Notes under the pieces: model-generated
Told to the model about the DNA's origin: nothing
Seen by the model: only the letters and a program-made list of their open reading frames with translations
Databases searched by the model: none
In this document: positions 1 to 5,246 of the stretch, one piece after another
Layout of the letters: every line of letters begins with the position of its first letter
How positions within the stretch are numbered: position 1 is the first letter of the stretch
NCBI GenBank assembly: GCA_017615375.1
Contig: JAGAAH010000063.1
Coordinates: 1-5,246, forward strand
Length of the DNA: 5,246 nucleotides
Reading direction: 5' to 3'
DNA from: Lachnospiraceae bacterium
Lineage (GTDB): Bacteria > Bacillota > Clostridia > Lachnospirales > Lachnospiraceae
Program-made: the position numbers and the translations under genes

Positions 1-1546
1 ATTCTATGAAGCAAGGCATTTCGTAAGCGGCAGGGATTATAATATGTGGGTAGATATTGATGCTTATCTTGATATTCCGCTTACGACAAAGATTGTATTT
101 CGCGCAGCCAATATGCCTAAGCTCGTAATCGGTGCGGAGATTTGCGAAGACTTGTGGACAATGTGTCCGCCGTCAACCGATGCCGCAAAGAACGGCGCAA
201 CTCTTATAGTTAATTTATCCGCGTCTGATGCAATTACGGGTAAAAGCGCATATAGACGAGATTTGATCAGAAACCAGTCAGCCCGCCTTATGGCAGGTTA
301 TGTATATGCATCCGCAGGTGAAGGTGAATCCACGATGGATGTGGTATATTCGGGACATAACTTAATTGCGGAGAACGGTACAATTTTGAATGAAAGCAAA
401 CAGTTCTCGACAGGTCTTACCATAAGCGAGATAGATGTGGAGAAGATGACTGCGGAGAGAAGAAGAATCAATACTTACGAGAATGATAAGGAAGATTCTT
501 ATGCAGTACGTGAATTTGCAATTAAGAACGAGGAGACGTTCATTACAAGATATATAGATCCGGCACCGTTCGTACCTTCGTCGGATGCGGAGCGTACCGC
601 GAGATGCGAAGAGATATTTGATATCCAGGCTTACGGACTTAAGAAGAGACTCGAGCATACGAATGCCAAGACTGCGGTTATAGGCATTTCTGGCGGACTT
701 GATTCGACATTGGCGCTACTTGTAACGGTCAGAGCTTTTGACCTTATAGGAAAGTCTCATAAAGATATTATAGCGGTAACAATGCCGGGCTTCGGAACGA
801 CGGACAGAACTTACGAGAATGCCCTTGCTCTTGTGAAAGGGCTTAAGGCTACACTCCTCGAGATTTCAATAAAGGATTCGGTTAATCAGCATTTTAAGGA
901 TATAGGACATGACCCTAAGGTTCATGATGTAACTTACGAGAACTGCCAGGCAAGAGAGAGAACCCAGATTTTGATGGATTTGTCCAACAAGTACAGCGGA
1001 ATGGTTATAGGAACCGGGGACTTATCGGAGCTTGCTTTGGGATGGGCTACATATAACGGGGATCATATGTCAATGTATGCGGTTAATACGTCTATACCGA
1101 AGACTTTGGTAAGACATCTTGTGAATTATTATGCGGAAGTTATTGCAGATAACAAGCTTTCTAAGGTACTAAAGGATGTACTTGATACACCTGTAAGTCC
1201 GGAGCTTTTACCGCCTGAAAACGGCAAGATTGCGCAGAAAACGGAAGAGTTGGTGGGACCGTATGAGTTACACGATTTCTTCATGTATTATGTATTAAGA
1301 TACGGATTTAAGCCTAAAAAAATCTATAGACTTGCGCGAATTGCGTTTGAAGATAAGTATGATGACGGTACAATCCTTAAATGGATGAAGGTTTTCTATA
1401 GAAGATTCTTCTCACAGCAGTTTAAGCGTTCATGTCTGCCGGACGGACCGAAGGTTGGTTCGGTTGCCGTATCGCCAAGGGGAGATTTGAGAATGCCATC
1501 GGATGCGTCATCCGCATTATGGTTAAATGAGTTGGAGGAATTATAA
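1..1546 (+). CDS. nadE: Glutamine-dependent NAD+ synthetase, 5'-truncated by window edge
   Basis: Cytoplasmic enzyme for the last step of NAD+ synthesis: ATP-dependent amidation of deamido-NAD+ with ammonia released from glutamine. The reading frame is open from base 2 (FYEARHFVSG, a stretch typical of this family), upstream of the first ATG at 44, so the true start lies outside the window. About 514 residues are visible; the family usually has about 640, so roughly the first 120 are missing. The visible part opens inside the nitrilase-type glutaminase domain, whose catalytic cysteine is in EICEDLW (codon 143-145). The synthetase domain follows, with the PP-loop SGGLDS (689-706), GTGDLSELALGW (from 1010) and NGDHMSMYAVN. 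The C-terminus (QQFKRSCLPDGPKVGS, then MPSDA) is complete and ends at TAA 1544-1546. The glutaminase E and K residues lie off the window. The next gene begins directly at the stop codon. No frameshift or missing motif is seen in the visible part. Confidence 0.97.
   Translation, partial: FYEARHFVSGRDYNMWVDIDAYLDIPLTTKIVFRAANMPKLVIGAEICEDLWTMCPPSTDAAKNGATLIVNLSASDAITGKSAYRRDLIRNQSARLMAGYVYASAGEGESTMDVVYSGHNLIAENGTILNESKQFSTGLTISEIDVEKMTAERRRINTYENDKEDSYAVREFAIKNEETFITRYIDPAPFVPSSDAERTARCEEIFDIQAYGLKKRLEHTNAKTAVIGISGGLDSTLALLVTVRAFDLIGKSHKDIIAVTMPGFGTTDRTYENALALVKGLKATLLEISIKDSVNQHFKDIGHDPKVHDVTYENCQARERTQILMDLSNKYSGMVIGTGDLSELALGWATYNGDHMSMYAVNTSIPKTLVRHLVNYYAEVIADNKLSKVLKDVLDTPVSPELLPPENGKIAQKTEELVGPYELHDFFMYYVLRYGFKPKKIYRLARIAFEDKYDDGTILKWMKVFYRRFFSQQFKRSCLPDGPKVGSVAVSPRGDLRMPSDASSALWLNELEEL
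1534..1538 (+). promoter_or_regulatory. Ribosome binding site fixing the GTG start at 1547
   Basis: GGAGG lies within the last codons of nadE, 8 nt before GTG 1547. It is the only Shine-Dalgarno-like sequence near this start. The first in-frame ATG further down would cut away most of the membrane anchor, so the GTG start is well supported. Confidence 0.8.
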
Positions 1547-2278
1547 GTGAAGCTTAATCTTAATAAGGATAAAGCATGGATACTCTCGGTAACGGTTGTG
1601 TGCGTTGCCTTGCTTATCGGATTTGCCATGTGGCTTAATAAGCCTGAAGTAAAAAGCAGTCTTAACAAGGATAATCCGGCACCGGAGGAGGAGACCAAAG
1701 AAGAAGAGATTACGGAATTATTCGAGGAAGAAGATTTCGGAGAGACATCATATAGTTTTGAGTCGGTTGAGATAAGAAATTTTGATATTGAAGTTGATTA
1801 TGCAACCGTTAACATCAAAATTGACGAGAATGCTTCATACGTAAGCGTATTTACTCACATAGCAACCAAAGATGACGAGATAACGGTTAATAATGTTGGT
1901 TCTTTAATCGTAATAAGACAGATAAGTCCGTCGGATGCAACGAGTTCAAGCGGTTCATATGTAGAGATTGTGATGCCGCCCGGTATCCTTGTTAATGAGC
2001 TTACGCTAAAAGCGATCGGCGGAGTTGTATCGATAGCGGTTGATGAGACGCATTTTGAATACGTAGCACTTACGATGGGTTCCGGAACCATGTATGTAGA
2101 TATTCTTAACGCCGATGAGGCTCATCTTAACTGTAAAGAAGGCCTTATATCCATTAAAGATTTCAGGGTAAAAGATTTTAGATTAAAGGCTTCGGAAGGC
2201 GGTACAATAGAGATTTCGACCGATGAAGAAGACGGTATAGAAGATAATGCCGAAGATACCGGTAAAGACGAAGATTAA
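1547..2278 (+). CDS. Membrane-anchored protein with DUF4097-like beta-rich extracellular domain
   Basis: A 243-residue protein of unknown function. A short basic N-terminus (K2, K7, K9) precedes one hydrophobic segment at about 11-30 (WILSVTVVCVALLIGFAMWL). There is no lipobox or obvious signal-peptidase site, so it is probably an uncleaved N-in/C-out anchor. Residues 41-65 form a very acidic linker. Residues 70-224 are alternating short beta-strands with glycine turns (VEIRNFDIEVDYATVNIKI, LTLKAIGGVVSIAV, HLNCKEGLISIKDF), the look of the DUF4097/GIN 'putative adhesin' beta-solenoid fold. The tail from 225 is again acidic (DEEDGIEDNAEDTGKDED). The GTG start follows the nadE stop with no gap, implying translational coupling, but the link to NAD synthesis is unknown and may only be shared transcription. 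A terminator hairpin follows at once. The fold assignment rests on pattern alone; that it is an anchored, externally facing protein is surer than the family. Confidence 0.8.
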   Translation: MKLNLNKDKAWILSVTVVCVALLIGFAMWLNKPEVKSSLNKDNPAPEEETKEEEITELFEEEDFGETSYSFESVEIRNFDIEVDYATVNIKIDENASYVSVFTHIATKDDEITVNNVGSLIVIRQISPSDATSSSGSYVEIVMPPGILVNELTLKAIGGVVSIAVDETHFEYVALTMGSGTMYVDILNADEAHLNCKEGLISIKDFRVKDFRLKASEGGTIEISTDEEDGIEDNAEDTGKDED

Positions 2279-2307
2279 AAAAAGAAGCGGGATTCCGCTT
2301 CTTTTTT
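2278..2307. terminator. Bidirectional rho-independent terminator between convergent genes
   Basis: A perfect 13-bp inverted repeat (arms 2278-2290 and 2295-2307, core GAAGCGG/CCGCTTC) closes on a GATT loop. It has a T run at 2302-2307 on the + strand and an A run at 2277-2283 that becomes a U tract in - strand transcripts. It sits between the stop of the + gene (overlapping its TAA) and the stop of the - gene at 2314-2316, so it can end transcription from both sides. Confidence 0.9.
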
Positions 2308-2313
2308 AATATT

Positions 2314-2874
2314 TTAAATATTGAAATTGGTCTTTTTAAATATCGGATAAGCAAGCAGTGCTAAGACTACGGCAACCAAGGCCTGTACTATGTTGTAAGG
2401 AACACCGGCTGCTGCGGCAACAAGGGCGGCCTTCATATTCTCTGCAGATCCCATGAGGTTTAATATCAGTATTTCATATAGGAAATACAATGTTACCATA
2501 ATCATACCGCCTGCTGAGCCCGAAAGAGCAATAAGTATCTGTGAATCGAATCTCTTGGCGTGGTCTTTGTTGTAGAATCTCGCAAAGATGAATCCTGCAA
2601 TCATTGCTTCAAGAAACTTGATAATTATTGTTCCGGGAACATATATTGCATATCCGTTGATAACGTCTGCAATTCCCGAGCCGATTCCGGCTGCAATTCC
2701 GCCATATAATGGTCCTAAAAGAATACCGGATAAGATTACGAAAGCGTCACCTAAGTGAAGATATCCTATGGTAGGACCGGCAGGAATGTGAATCAATGTG
2801 CCGACAACACAAAGTGCGGCAAAAAGCGCAGACATAACCAGTTTCATAGTTTTCTTGTCATTATTTTTTCTCAT
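2314..2874 (-). CDS. ECF transporter S component (substrate-binding membrane subunit)
   Basis: A 186-residue integral membrane protein that in this family binds a vitamin or related small molecule and is energised by a shared EcfA/EcfA'/EcfT module. About six hydrophobic helices are visible (near residues 10-29, 36-52, 55-73, 76-100, 112-140, 150-176). The family signature is in the second and third helices: GYLHLGDAFVILSGILLGP, then GGIAAGIGSGIADVINGY and FLEAMIAGFI. This resembles the PF07155/COG4720 group, whose characterised members include pyridoxine- and HMP-type transporters; the substrate cannot be read from the sequence. No ATPase or T subunit is nearby, as expected for a group II S component. 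The start at 2874 (MRKNNDKK) is chosen because GAAAGGGG lies 7 nt upstream. Extending to the ATG at 2931 would place coding sequence upstream of the promoter -10 box. Confidence 0.9.
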   Translation of the reverse strand: MRKNNDKKTMKLVMSALFAALCVVGTLIHIPAGPTIGYLHLGDAFVILSGILLGPLYGGIAAGIGSGIADVINGYAIYVPGTIIIKFLEAMIAGFIFARFYNKDHAKRFDSQILIALSGSAGGMIMVTLYFLYEILILNLMGSAENMKAALVAAAAGVPYNIVQALVAVVLALLAYPIFKKTNFNI

Positions 2875-2881
2875 AACAATG

Positions 2882-2889
2882 CCCCTTTC
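2882..2889 (-). promoter_or_regulatory. Ribosome binding site of the ECF S component gene
   Basis: On the - strand this reads GAAAGGGG, 7 nt before ATG 2874-2872. It decides against the longer reading frame that begins at 2931. Confidence 0.8.
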
Positions 2890-2902
2890 TTTTCCCTGTG
2901 AT

Positions 2903-2931
2903 AGTATACAAAACCGCATAATAAATTGCAA
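2903..2931 (-). promoter_or_regulatory. Sigma-A-type promoter of the ECF S component gene
   Basis: Reading the - strand, TTGCAA (2931-2926) is followed after exactly 17 bases by TATACT (2908-2903). Both hexamers are close to the housekeeping consensus. Transcription should begin near 2896, giving a leader of about 22 nt that holds little besides the ribosome binding site. A vitamin riboswitch, common before such genes, does not fit here. Confidence 0.75.
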
Positions 2932-2985
2932 GAGTAAAAAGTTGCGAAGAAATAAGGAATAATCTGTGTAGTTAATGTGGAGAAT

Positions 2986-3015
2986 ATTCTATCGAAAAAC
3001 CATATATGGTAGAAT
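2986..3015 (+). promoter_or_regulatory. Inverted repeat with 12-bp palindrome, possible operator or promoter part
   Basis: ACCATATATGGT (2999-3010) is a perfect palindrome. It overlaps a wider inverted repeat, ATTCTA at 2986-2991 against TAGAAT at 3010-3015. TAGAAT is also a fair -10 box for the downstream signalling gene, but no good -35 element stands 16-18 bases upstream of it. TATATT at 3029-3034 is an alternative -10, equally without a convincing -35. The symmetry and its place between divergent genes suggest a protein-binding site. In AT-rich sequence chance is a real alternative. Confidence 0.3.
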
Positions 3016-3049
3016 GACAATGATTTTTTATATTCGCATAAAATGCGTC

Positions 3050-3056
3050 GAGGTGG
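3050..3056 (+). promoter_or_regulatory. Ribosome binding site fixing the start at 3059
   Basis: GAGGTGG ends 2 nt before ATG 3059, with GAGG about 5 nt away; the spacing is short but acceptable. The in-frame upstream ATGs at 2975, 3014 and 3020 have no comparable site, and their extra residues resemble no known domain. Confidence 0.65.
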
Positions 3057-3058
3057 TT

Positions 3059-4759
3059 ATGGCAGAATATTCAATTGCGGAGATGATTAGTACAACTCTT
3101 AACAGTTCCAGAATGGAAGCAGGCAGAATGGACATATACGAGCAACCGTATAATGTTGTTACGCTTGCCGATGAGTTGTGCCTTATGACCGAATATATGA
3201 CTGCCGAACGTAATCTTTCGTGTAAATACGTTATAAATAGCGAGATGCCGTCGGTTCTTATGGGTGATGGCGAAAAAATCAAACAGATTATAGTCAATAT
3301 ATTATCTAACGCCGTAAGATATACAATAAAAGGGTATGTTGAACTTGATTTCGATTATGAAACAATCGGCGAAAAAGATATTAATCTTATTATAGCGATA
3401 ATTGATACCGGTACGGGAATAAGTGCGGAACGACAGGAAACGATAATTGAAACCGTTCGAAGCTTTGATTTAAAGGATGGCGTACGAGTAAGAGGCAAAG
3501 GCATGGGACTTGCAATATGTAAAGATCTCGTCGAGCTTATGGACGGCTATATCGACATGGAATCGGAGACGGGAGCGGGCAGCACTTTTACCGTAATAAT
3601 ACCGCAGGGAATCGTAGATAAAACGCCTATAGGACGCGAAGAGAACAACGTCTTTGAGAAAGAAAGATTAAATGTAAGAAAACTTGCAACAGGCGGAAAG
3701 CGCTTTCTATGTCCGAATACCAAAATCCTTGTTGTAGATGATAACAAGATTAATCTTAAAGTAGCTTTGGGATTGCTTGACAGGTATAAACCGCAGGCGG
3801 ATGTCGCAGAAAGCGGTATGGAAGCCATCGACATGGTTAAGAATAAAGTGTATGACATAATCTTTATGGATCATATGATGCCAGAGATGGATGGCATAGA
3901 AGCAGCACAGTTTATAAGGAGTAATTGCGGCGAAAATGGTAAAAAGCCTGTAATGATAGTACTTACCGCAAATGCGATTAAGGGCGCGGAAGATATGTTT
4001 TTGCAGTATGGGTTTGATGGTTTCTTATCTAAACCTATAGACAAGAATGAATTGTATTCATTATTGAAAAAGCATATAAAGCCGGAAGATATGGTTGAAG
4101 TCTCGGATGAAGACGATAAGGCTTTAGAGAAGTCGGAAAATATCGATGCATACAGAATGAAAGGCATTGATATTGAAAAAGCGCTGGAGATTCATTCGAC
4201 CAATATCAAGAATGTACTCAATCTTATGGTGCTTTTCTACGAAGACGGAATTGATAAGGTTGATTACATAAGAAAGTTTGCAGATGAAGGAGACTACAAG
4301 AATTACGAGATAGCGGTTCACGGACTTAAGTCTGCTGCAGCCAATATCGGAGCAACAGCGCTTTCCGATGAAGCAAAAGAGCATGAATATGCGGCAAAAG
4401 ACGGAAGGGTACAATTCGTTGATGAAAATTACGAGACGCTGGCCCTTCATTATAGAGAAGTTCTTAATGAGCTTATGAAGATGCTCACAAAAAACGGACT
4501 TCTTGCAAACGCGGAGAAGGAAGAAAGCAATCTTCCGGAATTACCGGATAATATAAGTATAAGGGAGAGACTTGTTAATATATTGGACGCCCTTGAGGAT
4601 TTCAAATCAAAGGAAGCTATGGCGGGGGTCAACGAGCTTCTTACTTATAAGATTGGGGCGGATATAAGAACAGCCGTTAACAATATCAAAAACAAACTGA
4701 AATTGTATGATGATGACGCGGCGGAAGACCTTTTAAGGGATTTGATTGAGACACTATAG
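3059..4759 (+). CDS. HATPase-REC-HPt signalling protein, hybrid-kinase-like but lacking the H-box
   Basis: A 566-residue cytoplasmic protein with no signal peptide, membrane segment or sensor domain. Residues 5-26 (SIAEMISTTLNSSRMEAGRM) match the end of the second dimerisation helix of hybrid histidine kinases; the first helix, with the autophosphorylated histidine, is absent. An HATPase_c domain spans about 30-182: N-box NILSNAVRYT (N84), G1 DTGTGIS (D116), G2 GKGMGLAI and GAGSTFTV. Its F-box is altered. A canonical receiver spans about 221-342: D227/D228, phosphoacceptor D271 (codon 3869-3871) in FMDHMMPEMDG, T303 and K325. An HPt domain spans about 363-476 with H421 (codon 4319-4321) in HGLKSAAANIG. 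A helical tail of unknown role covers 495-566. A TAG at 2969-2971 closes the frame upstream, and the divergent gene leaves no room for the missing part. A response regulator follows 14 nt downstream. It may act as a phosphorelay adaptor; it could also be a truncated, decaying kinase, though the rest of the frame is intact. Confidence 0.88.
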   Translation: MAEYSIAEMISTTLNSSRMEAGRMDIYEQPYNVVTLADELCLMTEYMTAERNLSCKYVINSEMPSVLMGDGEKIKQIIVNILSNAVRYTIKGYVELDFDYETIGEKDINLIIAIIDTGTGISAERQETIIETVRSFDLKDGVRVRGKGMGLAICKDLVELMDGYIDMESETGAGSTFTVIIPQGIVDKTPIGREENNVFEKERLNVRKLATGGKRFLCPNTKILVVDDNKINLKVALGLLDRYKPQADVAESGMEAIDMVKNKVYDIIFMDHMMPEMDGIEAAQFIRSNCGENGKKPVMIVLTANAIKGAEDMFLQYGFDGFLSKPIDKNELYSLLKKHIKPEDMVEVSDEDDKALEKSENIDAYRMKGIDIEKALEIHSTNIKNVLNLMVLFYEDGIDKVDYIRKFADEGDYKNYEIAVHGLKSAAANIGATALSDEAKEHEYAAKDGRVQFVDENYETLALHYREVLNELMKMLTKNGLLANAEKEESNLPELPDNISIRERLVNILDALEDFKSKEAMAGVNELLTYKIGADIRTAVNNIKNKLKLYDDDAAEDLLRDLIETL

Positions 4760-4761
4760 TT

Positions 4762-4768
4762 GAGGTGA
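4762..4768 (+). promoter_or_regulatory. Ribosome binding site of the response regulator gene
   Basis: GAGGTGA, 5 nt before ATG 4774, lies in the 14-nt gap after the preceding gene's TAG. An ATG at 4769 is out of frame and meets a stop after two further codons, so 4774 is the start. Confidence 0.8.
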
Positions 4769-4773
4769 ATGGT

Positions 4774-5246
4774 ATGTTAGAGAAAATGAGAGTAATGGTT
4801 GTGGATGACAATACTGTTAATCTTGCAACGGTAGAGCAGGCATTAATGGACAAATATGAAGTTATCCCAATGATTTCGGGAAGAAGAGCAATTAAATATC
4901 TTTATAGAGATAAGGTTGATCTTATCTTGCTTGATGTGCAGATGCCGCTTATGGACGGAATCGATACTCTGCGCGAGATAAGAACGCAGCCTAACGGAAC
5001 AACGGTGCCGACGATATTCCTTACTTCAAGAACCGATAAGAATACGGTTTTGGAAGGAAGCAAGCTTGGAATTATGGATTATATAACCAAGCCGTTTGAG
5101 CCTGATGATCTTCAGAAGCGAATCGAGCGTGTATTTAAGAGACTCGGAAAGCTTCCGATGGAAGAAGATGAGCTTTTATTCCGTATTAAAGAAGTATATA
5201 ACGATATAATCAATAATCGTGAGAAGGCAGCTATATATAAGATGGA
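4774..5246 (+). CDS. Response regulator with N-terminal receiver domain, 3'-truncated by window edge
   Basis: The frame stays open to the right edge, with 157 residues visible. Residues 5-124 are a canonical receiver domain: RVMVVDDN (D11, D12), phosphoacceptor D54 in LLDVQMPLMDG (codon 4933-4935), T84 in FLTSR, Y103 and K106 in YITKPFEP. These are all the residues needed to accept a phosphoryl group and switch state. After it come charged helical residues (LLFRIKEVYNDIINNREKAA), with no sign yet of a DNA-binding, GGDEF or EAL output domain, so the output is unknown. It probably shares a transcript with the HATPase-REC-HPt gene 14 nt upstream, whose HPt histidine is the obvious candidate phosphodonor. 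That partnership is inferred from gene order only. Confidence 0.92.
   Translation, partial: MLEKMRVMVVDDNTVNLATVEQALMDKYEVIPMISGRRAIKYLYRDKVDLILLDVQMPLMDGIDTLREIRTQPNGTTVPTIFLTSRTDKNTVLEGSKLGIMDYITKPFEPDDLQKRIERVFKRLGKLPMEEDELLFRIKEVYNDIINNREKAAIYKM

Noticed and set aside
362..658. Long - strand open frame inside nadE
   Set aside because: It is a shadow of the conserved nadE coding sequence, with no ribosome binding site or recognisable protein features. The same holds for the other antisense frames in this window.
2875..2931. 19-residue N-terminal extension of the ECF S component from the ATG at 2931
   Set aside because: It would begin at the -35 box of the promoter and run across the ribosome binding site of the start at 2874.
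2926..2950. Near-repeat TTGCAAGA / TTGCGAAGA as a possible tandem operator
   Set aside because: The two copies differ by an insertion and are short. One copy is simply the -35 box, so chance explains it.
2975..3058. 28-residue N-terminal extension of the signalling protein from the ATG at 2975
   Set aside because: There is no Shine-Dalgarno site before it, and its residues resemble neither an H-box nor a clear membrane anchor. GAGGTGG before 3059 gives a better start.
2875..3058. Riboswitch or small RNA gene in the divergent intergenic region
   Set aside because: No recognisable conserved aptamer motif or terminator-like hairpin with a T run was found. Only the inverted repeat and the - strand promoter stand out.

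Overview
The window looks like a stretch of a Gram-positive, anaerobe-type chromosome, most likely Clostridia and probably Lachnospiraceae. This is inferred from moderately AT-rich coding sequence with heavy use of AGA, ATA and CTT codons, strong GGAGG/GAGGTG ribosome binding sites, an ECF-type vitamin S component, and hybrid-kinase sequence of the style common in that family. No sequence search could be run, so the taxon is inference. Five genes fill the window, and no gene-free stretch exceeds 300 bases.

Left part (1-2307, + strand): the 3' four-fifths of a glutamine-dependent NAD+ synthetase (nadE) runs in from the left edge. Its stop codon abuts the GTG start of a small membrane-anchored protein with an extracellular beta-rich domain resembling DUF4097. 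The two are almost certainly translationally coupled. A 13-bp hairpin with A and T tracts on either side closes this operon and also serves the convergent gene.

Middle (2314-2931, - strand): a solitary ECF transporter S component (six predicted membrane helices, HLGD motif) has its own near-consensus sigma-A promoter and a leader of only about 20 nt. There is therefore no room for a riboswitch. A 184-base divergent intergenic region follows. It carries an inverted repeat with a 12-bp palindrome on the side of the next gene.

Right part (3059-5246, + strand): a two-gene signalling operon. The first gene encodes a cytoplasmic protein with an ATPase (HATPase_c), receiver (REC) and phosphotransfer (HPt) domain. 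It resembles the back end of a hybrid histidine kinase but has no sensor, no membrane segment and no H-box helix carrying the autophosphorylated histidine. It is followed 14 nt later by a response regulator with a canonical receiver domain that runs off the right edge. The missing phosphoacceptor histidine, together with an altered F-box, is the most unusual feature here. The protein could be a phosphorelay adaptor fed by another kinase, an ATP-dependent partner of one, or a decaying remnant. Nothing in the window amounts to a clearly new system beyond that.
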